Source: Rhodanobacter sp. MP7CTX1
GTDB taxonomy: Bacteria > Pseudomonadota > Gammaproteobacteria > Xanthomonadales > Rhodanobacteraceae
Reading direction: 5' to 3'
DNA length: 64,000 nucleotides
NCBI RefSeq assembly: GCF_014205795.1
Contig: NZ_JACHCN010000016.1
Span: 39,474 to 103,473 of the forward strand
Shown: in pieces, positions 42,259 to 51,275 of the stretch
Layout of the letters: each line of letters starts with the position of its first letter
Numbering within the stretch: position 1 is the first letter of the stretch
Notes under the pieces: generated by a model
What the model saw: the letters and a program-made list of their open reading frames with translations, nothing else
Told to the model about the DNA's origin: nothing
Database searches by the model: none
Program-made: the position numbers and the translations under genes

Positions 42259-42406
42259 AGCCTTTCACCGGTGGAAGGATGCCTACCGAATTTACCGCCT
42301 AGTGGGTGGATCCGGAAGGGCCTAATTTCTACCCGTTCCATGCGCCGCGCAAAAGAACAGTTCCACTCGGCGGCGACCGGTACTTCTAGCCTCCAGGAGA
42401 CACGCC

Positions 42407-43030
42407 ATGTCCAAGACCACGTATCCCGCCAACCGAGCTGCCTATCTGCTGGTCGATCCGTACAACGATTTCCTGTCCGATGGTGGCAAGGTTTTTCCCT
42501 TCATCAAGCCGATTGCCGACCAAGTCGGGCTACTCGACAACCTGCGTAAGCTCGATCGTGAGGTGCGCGACCACAACGTTCCCGTCTTCTTCGTTCCGCA
42601 TCGCCGCTGGGAGCCGGGCGACTATGAAAATTGGGACCACCCCAATCCCAACCAGAAGAGGGTGTTCCAGGGTCACCATTTCGCACGCGGCGAGTGGGGT
42701 GGTGAATGGCATCCGGACTTCACACCGAAGGCGGGAGACACGATCGTGCATGAGCATTGGGGTTCGAGCGGGTTCGCCAACACTGACCTCGACTTCCGCC
42801 TGAAGCAGAAGGGCATCACGCACGTCATCGTCGCAGGCCTTCTGGCGAACACGTGCATCGAGTGCACGGCACGCTATGCAAGTGAGATGGGCTACCACGT
42901 CACGCTGGTCCGCGATGCCACGGCCGCGTTCAAACCGGAGATGATGCATGCCGCGCATGAGCTCAATGGCCCCACCTTCGCACACTCGATCGTGACGACG
43001 GACGAGCTCGTCGCGAGCCTGGCGGAGTAA
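42407..43030 (+). CDS. Isochorismatase family cysteine hydrolase
   Basis: Cytoplasmic hydrolase of 207 residues with the isochorismatase fold. D17 in L-L-V-D-P-Y-N-D-F and C150 in L-A-N-T-C are two members of the usual D-K-C triad. The Lys position, normally six residues before the conserved Phe (F123), holds H117, so the reaction mechanism may differ. Relatives are nicotinamidases or N-carbamoyl hydrolases. AGGAGA lies shortly before the ATG. It is divergent from the LysR gene by 148 bases. Confidence 0.87.
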   Translation: MSKTTYPANRAAYLLVDPYNDFLSDGGKVFPFIKPIADQVGLLDNLRKLDREVRDHNVPVFFVPHRRWEPGDYENWDHPNPNQKRVFQGHHFARGEWGGEWHPDFTPKAGDTIVHEHWGSSGFANTDLDFRLKQKGITHVIVAGLLANTCIECTARYASEMGYHVTLVRDATAAFKPEMMHAAHELNGPTFAHSIVTTDELVASLAE

Positions 43031-43243
43031 GCGAGGGCCGGCAATGGCGTATTGTCTCTTCTTCCGCGGCCAGTCACGGGGCGCAGCGAGTCGGGTTCGA
43101 TGCCAAGGCCGGAATCGACTCCGTCTCATTACGACATACCTGGGGAAGGTCTGAACAACTCGGTGTGCGAGGCCGCCTGATGGGTGTCAGATCACCTCCG
43201 GCGACATCTTCGCCGAGTTCGGAAATCCACAGCGACGATCAGA

Positions 43244-44086
43244 TCAGTGGGGCGGCGTATCCGCGTGATCGTCGTCTGCCCGCCCGAACTCAGGCAGGTA
43301 CCGGCCGAAGTTCATTTCGAAGTCGCCCGGAACACCGTACGCCATACTGCGGAGCTTGATGCGGCGCGCCTGCGCACCGGGCGAGACCAGGGTTGAGAAG
43401 AATGCGTCGATGCTCGACTGAAGCTCGGTAGCTGTCGGCGTCCCGAACCGATTGATCTGGGCTTTCGCCGCGGCCAACGTCTCACGGTCGAACGAGGCCA
43501 GACGCCGGCCGAGCGCATCGACGAACGAGTCGAGGTCGTCATCGTCCAGCGTGCGGTTCACCCAGCCATAGCGCTCGGCGATATCAGCATCGAAATCGTC
43601 GGCGCTGAGTACGATCTCGATTGCCCGCGAGCGGCCGACCAAGCGCGGGAGCCATTCCAGCGCCCCGCCGCCCGGAACCAGTCCGACACCGACCTCGGGG
43701 TTGCCGAACAGGGCGCTTTGCCGGCTGGCGAAGCGCATGTCGCAGGCCAGCACGAACTCGTTACCGATGCCGCGCGTGCGGCCGCGAATCTTGGCGATGC
43801 TCGCGACTGGCGTGGACGAGAGGCGCAGTACAAAATCGCGCCAATCGCCCAGCACCTCTGGCCGTTCAGCTGCCTTGGCCACGTCGAGATGGGCGACGAA
43901 AAAATCGGGATTCGCTGACTGGAACACGACGACCTTCACGGACGGGTCCGCCTCGAGGTCGGTCATCAGCGCCCCCAATTCGTCGATCGTTGCGGGAACA
44001 AACATGTTGATCGGCGGGTTGCTGAAGGTGATCGTCCACCGACCCGGATAGGTGCGGTCGATGTTGAACTGTGAAAGGTCAGGCAT
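43244..44086 (-). CDS. Enoyl-CoA hydratase/isomerase family protein
   Basis: Crotonase-fold protein of 280 residues. N-P-P-I-N-M-F is the early segment, the oxyanion-hole strand is near S-A-N-P-D-F-F-V-A-H, and G-R-T-R-G-I-G-N-E-F-V-L-A-C-D-M-R-F-A and P-E-V-G-V-G-L-V-P-G-G-G are the family motifs. The catalytic acids of true hydratases (Glu-Glu) are not both clear: one is present in G-N-E-F and the second may be E in N-P-E-V. TAGGAG lies before the ATG at 44086. Substrate unknown. Confidence 0.85.
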   Translation of the reverse strand: MPDLSQFNIDRTYPGRWTITFSNPPINMFVPATIDELGALMTDLEADPSVKVVVFQSANPDFFVAHLDVAKAAERPEVLGDWRDFVLRLSSTPVASIAKIRGRTRGIGNEFVLACDMRFASRQSALFGNPEVGVGLVPGGGALEWLPRLVGRSRAIEIVLSADDFDADIAERYGWVNRTLDDDDLDSFVDALGRRLASFDRETLAAAKAQINRFGTPTATELQSSIDAFFSTLVSPGAQARRIKLRSMAYGVPGDFEMNFGRYLPEFGRADDDHADTPPH

Positions 44087-44213
44087 GGCGCATCTCCTAA
44101 GGCGAGTGGGGGCCAGATTTGCGTTCAAGGTGATCTGTGGACAATGGGTACCTCCGCAGCGATGGCTTCGTCGCCGCTTGTGCCCAGGATGGTGTCGGCA
44201 TCCACCACGATCC

Positions 44214-44891
44214 TCACAAGGGCAGATCCTTACCCGTCTGCTCGCTTATGAGGTACTCAACGTACCAGTCCGGCCAATTCTCATCGCGTTGGCCACCAGT
44301 CCGCTTCTCGTGCTCGCCGTGCGCGGCCGCTGCCCGCCGCAGCGCAGCCACGAAGTCCCTCGACGAGGCGAATGTCGTGGCGCCTGGGTCCAGGCGCCCG
44401 GGTCTTCGCTGGGTTACCTCCTGGAACAGCCAGCCATTGCCGTCCGGATCGCTGAAGGAGGCGAACGAGCGGTAGCTGTTACGCTCGGGATCCGGACCGC
44501 TAACCCGAACCCGCCCGAACAGGTAGTGCTCGTCCGGGCCGGCGAAAACGCCAGCGGCATCGTGAAATATTTCACTGACTTTCACTCCGCGACTGAGCAG
44601 GTCTTTGCGGGCTGCCTCGACATCGGAGACGATGAGGTACAGCCCTTGGGCGGAGCCGGGGGCGGCCGTGGTGATGTTCTTGCCGAAGATGATCGAACAC
44701 CCGGAACCGGGCGGCGTGAAATGGATTCGCCGGAGGTAGCCATCATCCGAGGCGTACTCGGCGTCCAGCCTCCGCCCCAAGCCACCGTAAAAGCGCTTGG
44801 CGCGATCGACGTCGGATACAGGGATGACGACGAGCTCGAGTTTCATGTCCACACCCCGCGCATGCGGGGTCTCATCTGCAGTGCTGCTCAT
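44214..44891 (-). CDS. VOC family glyoxalase-like protein, downstream tandem copy
   Basis: 225 residues, with one VOC domain in residues 17-160: V-V-I-P-V-S-D-V-D-R-A-K-R-F-Y-G-G-L-G, F-T-P-P-G-S-G-C-S-I-I-F-G and D-P-D-G-N-G-W-L-F-Q-E. The last 60 residues are rich in charged groups and contain A-H-G-E-H-E-K-R. It is a tandem duplicate of the gene at 45104, about four-fifths identical by eye. The family is often found next to a regulator in detoxification loci. Substrate unknown. Confidence 0.85.
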   Translation of the reverse strand: MSSTADETPHARGVDMKLELVVIPVSDVDRAKRFYGGLGRRLDAEYASDDGYLRRIHFTPPGSGCSIIFGKNITTAAPGSAQGLYLIVSDVEAARKDLLSRGVKVSEIFHDAAGVFAGPDEHYLFGRVRVSGPDPERNSYRSFASFSDPDGNGWLFQEVTQRRPGRLDPGATTFASSRDFVAALRRAAAAHGEHEKRTGGQRDENWPDWYVEYLISEQTGKDLPL

Positions 44892-45103
44892 GTGAACCTC
44901 CCATTACTTGCGCCGCAACGCGGCCTTTGAGATTGACGGCAAGAAGGCTTGCTGAGCGGAACCGGGCATGGTCGATGAGGGCGCAGCCGGCCATGGCTGC
45001 GTAGCCAGGCTTGGTTGCTCGTGCTCCCATTCACGGGGCCTTCTGCGAGCGGGCATGGACGCGAGCCATGTTGATGGTGACAACGACCATCAGAACCGTC
45101 ACC

Positions 45104-45781
45104 TTACAAGGGCAGGTCCTTACCCGCCTGCTCGCTTATGAGGTACTCGGCGTACCAGTTCGGCCAATTCTCATCACGCTGGCCGCCGGTACGCTTCTCG
45201 TGCTCGCCGTGCGCTGCTTCCGCTCGCCGCAGCGCAGCCGCGAGATCCTCTAATGAGGTGAATGTCGTGACACCCGTGTCGATGCGGCCGGGTGCTCGAT
45301 GGGTGAGCTCCTGGAACAGCCAGCCATTGCCGTCCGGATCGTTGAACGAGGCGAACGAGCGGTAGCTGCTACGTTTGGGATCCGGACCGCTAACCCGGAC
45401 CCGCCCGAACAGGTAAGGCTCGTCCTGGCCGGCGTACACGCCAGCGGCGTCGTGGAACACTTCGCTGATCTCCACTCCACGACCGACCAGTTCTTTGCGA
45501 GCCGCCTCGACGTCGGAGACGATCAGGTAGAGGCCTCGGGCGGATCCGGGGGTGGCCGCGGTGACGTTCTTGCCGAAGATGACCGAGCACCCGGAACCGG
45601 GCGGCGTGAACTGAATCACGCGGAAGTAGCCATCCTCTGAGGGGTAATCAGCGTCTAGCCTCCACCCCAGGCCGCCGTAAAAGCGCTTGGCGCGATCGAC
45701 GTCCGAAACAGGGATGACGACGATCTCGAGCTTCATGTCCACGCCCCGCGCATGCGGGGTCTCAACTGCAGCGCTGCTCAT
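45104..45781 (-). CDS. VOC family glyoxalase-like protein, upstream tandem copy
   Basis: 225 residues, paralogue of the gene at 44214. The same VOC motifs are present: I-P-V-S-D-V-D-R-A-K-R-F-Y and D-P-D-G-N-G-W-L-F-Q-E-L. Substitutions are spread along the protein, with several in the loop after residue 40 (D-A-D-Y-P-S-E-D-G here, D-A-E-Y-A-S-D-D-G in the other copy), which may alter ligand choice. The other copy is 212 bases downstream on the same strand. Confidence 0.85.
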   Translation of the reverse strand: MSSAAVETPHARGVDMKLEIVVIPVSDVDRAKRFYGGLGWRLDADYPSEDGYFRVIQFTPPGSGCSVIFGKNVTAATPGSARGLYLIVSDVEAARKELVGRGVEISEVFHDAAGVYAGQDEPYLFGRVRVSGPDPKRSSYRSFASFNDPDGNGWLFQELTHRAPGRIDTGVTTFTSLEDLAAALRRAEAAHGEHEKRTGGQRDENWPNWYAEYLISEQAGKDLPL

Positions 45782-45969
45782 GGGAACCTCCGATTACCTG
45801 GGCCGCAACGCGGCCTTCGAGATTGACGACAACAAGGCTTGGTGAGCGGAACCGGGCTGTGAACATCAACGAGACCGGCGCGGCGCGAAGTCCTGCTCGC
45901 CCTACCGTATGTCGGGCCGACCGTGACGATAGGGCGGGCATGGCTCGGCCGCCCATGGCCGCCCGGACC

Positions 45970-46284
45970 TCACTCCGACATCAGGTGCGTTGCGTGGGTG
46001 ATGGTCCCGCCTGCGCGTAGATCCGCAGCGACGAACGCGGTTTCGGCAAGCTCCACTTCGGTGGCGCCAGCCTTAAGCGCCTCACCCTTATGGATTTCGA
46101 TGCAATAGGGGCATTGCGTGGTCAGCGCAACCGCCACGGCCATCAGCTCCTTGTACTTCTTCGGGATCGCGCCGTCAGCGCGCGCCGCCTCGTCGAACGC
46201 GAGGTAGCTTTTCCAGGTGTCGGGCGCCTTGGCACCGAGCGACTTCAACTTCTTCATATTCGCCATGTCGTACATGCTCATCAT
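45970..46284 (-). CDS. Carboxymuconolactone decarboxylase family protein (AhpD-like)
   Basis: A 104-residue AhpD-type helical protein. The redox motif is C58-P-Y-C61 followed by I-E-I-H65, the pattern of peroxidase-type CMD proteins. I-P-K-K-Y-K-E-L-M-A-V-A and G-A-T-E-V-E-L-A-E-T-A complete the domain. It probably acts as a thiol peroxidase or disulfide reductase. The AGGAGGAAG ribosome binding site lies next to the ATG. It is close to the VOC pair and on the same strand. Confidence 0.9.
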   Translation of the reverse strand: MMSMYDMANMKKLKSLGAKAPDTWKSYLAFDEAARADGAIPKKYKELMAVAVALTTQCPYCIEIHKGEALKAGATEVELAETAFVAADLRAGGTITHATHLMSE

Positions 46285-46614
46285 CTTCCTCCTGCGCTCT
46301 TGCGCGACGAATTACGCACAGCCGAGCCGCCTCATCAGTGACCAAGGCATGCGCGATAGGGGGCGTGTCAGCTAGTGGCGGTTAGTTTGCCCAAGTAGTC
46401 GTAGCTGGGCATCGAAAAAAAGAGCAATAAACCTGGACCCGCAGTGGTGAGTACGCAACCGAACTACTACCCAGATCACACTCAGTAAATTTACGGAATC
46501 GGGGCTCTGTTCTCGGCAAAGCCATCGGAGCCTTCGTTGATATCCTCGTGGCGCTATCGGTGGTGCATATCCGTAAAACAGGAACTTCAAGACATCGTCA
46601 GGTCTGCGCCTGGT

Positions 46615-46783
46615 GACAAAGTGTGTGCGCTTTTGGAAATCAAAGTACGTGCATTGCTCGGCCGTTACGTACGCACTTTTCCAATCGCTAAATCGTAAGG
46701 TTCGTAGACAAATATCCAAAACAACAACTTAGGATGTCGTGATCGCGCAGATCATCTTCACCTTGGTAGCCAAAGTATGTGCG
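46615..46783 (+). repeat. ~165-bp repeat element, copy 1
   Basis: Three matches to a CCAAAGTATGTGC-like motif lie at 46616-46628, 46640-46652 and 46770-46782. The spacings are 24 and 130 bases, exactly as in the copy at 54285-54451. The interval AACAACAACTTAGG is also matched there by AACAAAAGCTTAGG. The element is non-coding. Multiple binding-site-like motifs in a short block suggest a transposon end or a regulatory element. The identity is not known. Confidence 0.7.
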
Positions 46784-47306
46784 GCGCTTGACCTGCGGAC
46801 CACCTGTGGAGGGCATTTTTTCCAAATGCTCACTTACGAACATCCAGAGTCAGCCTCGTGCGACACGGGGCTCGCCCGGCGTGATCCGACTTTCATTCTT
46901 TCATGAGTGCTGCACGCAGTTCGCAGCCGTCTTGCGATAAATCTTTTGAACGACAGAATGCCCTTGATTGTCGCGCTGCCATGCCAAGTGCTTCCCTTTC
47001 GGCAGGCAAACCTTTCGCCGCACCCGATCCGAAACACCAGCCGAACGGCTTCATCAATCAGCTGCATCGACCGACTGAGTCCGCAGCAGTGCCCTCGCGA
47101 TCAAACGTTGCAATAACTCCTGGAAAAGTTGGTGTCACGAGGATCGCCTTTGAAGTCTTCTTCATAGCGCAACGGCAGCATTCACGAATTCATTACTTAT
47201 CCACGGAAAGAAGAGCATAGGATCGCCAACAGTTCACGCGTTGTTATCAATTCGCGGGAAGCTTAGACCGCACCCACCGATGTCTTTCGGCAATGCGAGG
47301 GGTTCC
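46784..47306. other. Intergenic region with no supported gene
   Basis: About 520 bases between the repeat and the gluconate dehydrogenase genes. It looks less GC-rich than the window average. The short frames on both strands (for example 46834-47067) have no ribosome binding site or recognised domain. The 46285-46614 stretch on the left likewise holds no gene I can support. Confidence 0.5.
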
Positions 47307-48086
47307 ATGGATAAGCCCGTCCCAGGTCGGCGTCAGTTCCTCATCGGCACCGCTGTCGTGGTAGGCACCGGCCTAGCTGGGGTCCTCGGTACGACGGTCC
47401 GTGATGGCGAGTTGGGTGCTCCGCCGCGTAGTTTTAGGGGAGGCGTTCCCTGGACCGAGGGTCAGGCGGATGCGCCGCCGGGCGTTTCAGGCGAAGACTA
47501 TAAGTTTTTCACCCCCGCCGAGCGCATGTTTATTGAGGCCGCGGTTAGCCGTCTCATTCCAAACGATGAGGTCGGCCCTGGAGCCCTCGAAGCGAATGTG
47601 CCCTTCTTCCTGGATCGGCAACTGGCAGGACCCTTCGGTCGCGGTGATCACTATTACTTGGGCGGACCGTGGCCCAAAGGTACGCCCGAGCAAGGTTATC
47701 AGAGTCGTTTTTCGCCGGCTCAAGTGTATCGCGCGGCGATTGCCGCGATCGACAAGCACACACGCGCGAACTTCAATGGCACCGACTTTGCGAAGCTTTC
47801 CGACGACGATCGCGACAAGTTGTTGAAGAGCATGGAGAGCGGATCTCTCCAACTCGAAGACGGGGTCGATGCGAAGACATTCTTCACCATGTTGTTGCAG
47901 AACACCAAGGAAGGTTATTTCTCCGATCCGATTTATGGCGGCAACAAGGACATGGCGGCATGGAAAATGATCGGCTTCCCCGGTGCGCACTACGATTATC
48001 GGGAATGGGTGACTCGCCACGGTGAACCGGTGCCTTTTCCGCCAGTGAGTTTCAAGGGCCGTCCAGGCTGGAATGGGGAGAGCTGA
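47307..48086 (+). CDS. Gluconate 2-dehydrogenase subunit 3 family protein
   Basis: Small subunit of 259 residues in a membrane gluconate-2-dehydrogenase-like complex. A Tat-type signal G-R-R-Q-F-L-I-G (residues 7-14) precedes a hydrophobic stretch. The subunit-3 family body has F-F-T-P-A-E-R-M-F-I-E-A-A-V-S-R-L-I-P, R-F-S-P-A-Q-V-Y-R and F-F-T-M-L-L-Q-N-T-K-E-G-Y-F-S-D-P. The ATG at 47307 follows GAGGGG; the earlier TTG in the frame is not preferred. It is 2 bases from the flavoprotein gene. Confidence 0.87.
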   Translation: MDKPVPGRRQFLIGTAVVVGTGLAGVLGTTVRDGELGAPPRSFRGGVPWTEGQADAPPGVSGEDYKFFTPAERMFIEAAVSRLIPNDEVGPGALEANVPFFLDRQLAGPFGRGDHYYLGGPWPKGTPEQGYQSRFSPAQVYRAAIAAIDKHTRANFNGTDFAKLSDDDRDKLLKSMESGSLQLEDGVDAKTFFTMLLQNTKEGYFSDPIYGGNKDMAAWKMIGFPGAHYDYREWVTRHGEPVPFPPVSFKGRPGWNGES

Positions 48087-48088
48087 GC

Positions 48089-49858
48089 ATGGTGACGACC
48101 TTGAAGCCGGTTGATGCCGTCATCGTTGGATTTGGCTGGACCGGCGCCATCCTGGCTCAGCAACTGTGCGATGCAGGTCTTGAGGTCCTTGCTCTGGAGC
48201 GCGGTCCATGGCGCGACACATCAACGGATTTTGCAACAGGATTCGCTCAAGATGAGCTGCGCTACATGTGGCGGCATCATCTTTTTCAAAACGTCTCCGA
48301 CGACACGCTGACGATCCGCAACAACGTCAATCAGACCGCGCTGCCGATGCGGCACCTTGGCTCATTTCTTCTAGGCACGGGTGTTGGCAGCGGTGGTGTG
48401 CACTGGAACGGTCAGATATGGCGATTCCTGCCATCGGATTTTCTGACCAAGAGCCACAACCAAGAACGCTACGGAAAGCAATCGGTTACCGACTACGATC
48501 TCACGGTACAAGATTGGGGTGTGACGTACGACGATCTCGAACCTTTCTACAATCAGTTCGACGTACTGTGCGGGACCAGCGGGAAGGCGGGCAATCTCAA
48601 CGGGCAGATTCAACCCGGGGGCAATCCGTTCGAGGGTGCACGCTCAGCGGAATATCCTACGCCGCCCATGGCGCAAACGTATGGTCCGACATTATTCGGT
48701 AAAGCCGCAACCGATCTTGGACGTCATCCGTTCCCTCATCCCACGGGAAATCTGTCGCAGCCCTACGTCAACAATCTCGGTGCACAGATTGGAGCTTGCA
48801 CGTATTGCGGCTTTTGCGAAAAATTCGGTTGCGGCAACTACTCCAAGGCCAGTCCGCAAACCACCGTCTTGCCCTATGTCATGGCCAAGAGCAATTTCAC
48901 GCTGCGCACGGAAAGCGAAGTGCTGAAGGTTGAGTTATCACCCGGCCGCAAACAGGCTACAGGAGTCAGCTACGTCAACAGCGCCGGTGAAGAATTCTTT
49001 CAGCCAGCGTCGCTGGTGATCCTGTCATCCTACATTCTGCAAAACGTGCGTCTCTTGCTGCTTTCGGGCATTGGCACGCCGTATAACCCGCAGACCGGTT
49101 TGGGTGTAGTGGGGAAGAATTACGCGTATCAGACGATGTCATCGGTGAATGTTTTCTTCGATGACAAGCTGATCAACCCGTTCATTGGCGCCGGTGCACT
49201 TGCCACCGTTGTCGACGATTTCAACGGCGACAATTTTGATCACTCGGGGCTCGGTTTCATTGGTGGCGCCTACATCGCTGGCATGGTTACTGGCGGTCGT
49301 CCCATCGAAATGATCTATACGCCTCAAGGGACGCCTGCATGGGGCTTGGCATGGAAGCATGCGGCGGCCAAGAACTATCTCCGATCGTTTAGCTTGAGCG
49401 TCCATGGCTCGTGCATGAGCCATCGCGGGAATTATCTCGACCTGGATCCCACGTACCGCGATATTCATGGCCGCGCGATGCTGCGGATGACGTTCGACTT
49501 TACGGACAACGAACACAAGATGTCCGATTACCTGACCGATCGCGCTGCTGAGATCGCGAAAGCGATGAATCCCCGGGAGATCAAACTCAATCGGCGTACC
49601 GGCTCATGGAACGTGGTGCCATACCAAACCACGCATAACACGGGGGGAGCGATCATGGGCGATAACCCCACCAACAGCGTGGTCAACAAGTACCTGCAAA
49701 GCTGGGACGTGCCCAACGTATTCTCGATGGGTGCCGGCGCCTTTCCCCAGAACGCCGGCTATAACCCCACCGGCACCGTGGCCGCGTTGGCGTATCACTC
49801 GGCGCAGGCAATCATTCAGCAATATCTTAAAAGTCCCGGTCCATTGGTACAGGCGTAA
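48089..49858 (+). CDS. GMC oxidoreductase (gluconate 2-dehydrogenase flavoprotein-like)
   Basis: Flavoprotein of 589 residues. The FAD-binding motif is I-V-G-F-G-W-T-G-A-I-L-A near residue 9. G-T-G-V-G-S-G-G-V-H-W-N-G is the second GMC segment, then a Cys-rich stretch C-T-Y-C-G-F-C near residue 238, and the C-terminal N-T-G-G and G-A-G-A-F-P-Q-N-A. This matches the large subunit of three-subunit sugar-acid dehydrogenases (gluconate, 2-ketogluconate, sorbitol-type). Electrons go to the cytochrome c subunit encoded next. Substrate not determined. Confidence 0.9.
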   Translation: MVTTLKPVDAVIVGFGWTGAILAQQLCDAGLEVLALERGPWRDTSTDFATGFAQDELRYMWRHHLFQNVSDDTLTIRNNVNQTALPMRHLGSFLLGTGVGSGGVHWNGQIWRFLPSDFLTKSHNQERYGKQSVTDYDLTVQDWGVTYDDLEPFYNQFDVLCGTSGKAGNLNGQIQPGGNPFEGARSAEYPTPPMAQTYGPTLFGKAATDLGRHPFPHPTGNLSQPYVNNLGAQIGACTYCGFCEKFGCGNYSKASPQTTVLPYVMAKSNFTLRTESEVLKVELSPGRKQATGVSYVNSAGEEFFQPASLVILSSYILQNVRLLLLSGIGTPYNPQTGLGVVGKNYAYQTMSSVNVFFDDKLINPFIGAGALATVVDDFNGDNFDHSGLGFIGGAYIAGMVTGGRPIEMIYTPQGTPAWGLAWKHAAAKNYLRSFSLSVHGSCMSHRGNYLDLDPTYRDIHGRAMLRMTFDFTDNEHKMSDYLTDRAAEIAKAMNPREIKLNRRTGSWNVVPYQTTHNTGGAIMGDNPTNSVVNKYLQSWDVPNVFSMGAGAFPQNAGYNPTGTVAALAYHSAQAIIQQYLKSPGPLVQA

Positions 49859-49863
49859 ATGCC

Positions 49864-51207
49864 ATGCGCATGCTACTTCGTGTCGTAGGGGTGCTGATTG
49901 TTCTCGGTCTTTTTGTGGGCGCTTATTCAGCCTGGGGTCTGAGCCGCGTCGCCGCGTTACCTGCCGGACCCGTAACATCGGTGGCGGCGGCAAGGATATT
50001 GCTGAAGCCCATCGCCGATGGTCCAAATGCGGCGCAGCTTCGCGAAGGGCAATATCTGGCCAGGGTTGGCGATTGTCTGTCATGCCACTTGCGCGCTGAC
50101 GGCGAGCCGTTCGCCGGCGGCCTGGGACTGAATACGCCGTTCGGGGTGATCTACACCTCGAATATTTCTTCAGACCCTCACCAAGGCATCGGCAATTGGA
50201 CGCCCGATCAGTTCTATCGTGCCATGCACGATGGCATCGGTGGTCATGATCAGCATCTGTATCCCGCGTTTCCGTATCCGTGGTTTCGCAACCTTAGCCA
50301 TCAGGACGACGACGCCCTACTTGCGTATTTGAAGACGACGCCACCCGTCAATTATCAACCGCCCGACAATAAAATGGTTTTCCCGATGAACGTGCGGGCT
50401 GCCGTATCGGTGTGGAACCTGCTGTCGTTGCCGCAACAGCCAAAGATGCAAACGCCGCAAGGCGCCACTGCCGAATGGCTTCGTGGCCAAGTGCTTGTCA
50501 TGGGGCCTGGGCACTGCAGTCAATGTCACACGCCACGCAATCTTTTGGGTGCGGACAAGCAGGGTAAGGCGTTCCAGGGCGGCCTGCTGGACAACTTTGT
50601 CTCGCCTGACCTGACGGGCAATCAGCGGACGGGTTTGGGACGTTGGACCATCGACGACATTGCCGAGTACTTGCGTACGGGACGAAATGCTCGCGCAGCG
50701 GCAGGCGGCCCTATGGGTGATGTCGTTACTTATTCGACGTCGTTGATTACCGACGAAGATCGGCATGCGATTGCGTTATATCTGAAAAGCTTGCCTGCTA
50801 GTGCCGATGTTGACGTGACAGCCCCGGATCCAGCATCGATGAAGCGCGGCGGGGCCATTTTCTCCGATGCATGCACGGCTTGTCATCTCGAGAACGCCGT
50901 GGGTCAACCAACGCTCTTCCCACCACTGGGGAATAACGCCGTCACCCAACAAAACGATGCCACCGGGGTGCTGCATATCATTTTAGCCGGGGTGCGCGTG
51001 GGTCCATCGCCAACTCGTCCTTCTCCTCTGACCATGCCGAGCTTTGCGTGGAAGCTTACTGACCAGCAAGTGGCAGACGTCAGCACCTACATTCGAAATA
51101 ATTGGGGCAATCGGGCCTCTCCGGTAGGAGCCGCGGACGTCGCAAAACTGCGTGGCAAGTTGCAATTGGATGAGCTTCATCTCACCGACAATTCTGGCGA
51201 TCACTAA
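49864..51207 (+). CDS. Tri-haem cytochrome c subunit of the GMC dehydrogenase
   Basis: Membrane cytochrome of 447 residues. An N-terminal hydrophobic segment (residues 4-24) is followed by three c-type haem sites, C71-L-S-C-H75, C218-S-Q-C-H222 and C337-T-A-C-H341. This is the number found in gluconate 2-dehydrogenase cytochromes, which pass electrons from the GMC subunit to the quinone pool. The gene starts 5 bases after the flavoprotein stop. Confidence 0.92.
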   Translation: MRMLLRVVGVLIVLGLFVGAYSAWGLSRVAALPAGPVTSVAAARILLKPIADGPNAAQLREGQYLARVGDCLSCHLRADGEPFAGGLGLNTPFGVIYTSNISSDPHQGIGNWTPDQFYRAMHDGIGGHDQHLYPAFPYPWFRNLSHQDDDALLAYLKTTPPVNYQPPDNKMVFPMNVRAAVSVWNLLSLPQQPKMQTPQGATAEWLRGQVLVMGPGHCSQCHTPRNLLGADKQGKAFQGGLLDNFVSPDLTGNQRTGLGRWTIDDIAEYLRTGRNARAAAGGPMGDVVTYSTSLITDEDRHAIALYLKSLPASADVDVTAPDPASMKRGGAIFSDACTACHLENAVGQPTLFPPLGNNAVTQQNDATGVLHIILAGVRVGPSPTRPSPLTMPSFAWKLTDQQVADVSTYIRNNWGNRASPVGAADVAKLRGKLQLDELHLTDNSGDH

Positions 51208-51275
51208 CTGCTGAGTTGTTGGTGAGCGAGGAAAAGAGCGTCGCTTGCCGAGGCGTAGCGTATTAAGGATCTGCC

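Larger units (their letters stand above)
44214..45845. repeat. Tandem duplication of a ~0.9 kb VOC gene unit
   Basis: The two VOC genes at 44214-44891 and 45104-45781 start 890 bases apart, and the similarity continues into the upstream sequence on both (for example CGGAACCGGGC and GCCGCAACGCGGCCTT on both sides). The unit therefore includes the gene and its own promoter region. The copies differ at many positions, so the duplication is not very recent. Confidence 0.85.

Noticed and set aside
46372..46719. 115-codon ORF on the minus strand near repeat copy 1
   Set aside because: No ribosome binding site or similarity, and it runs into the repeat element.
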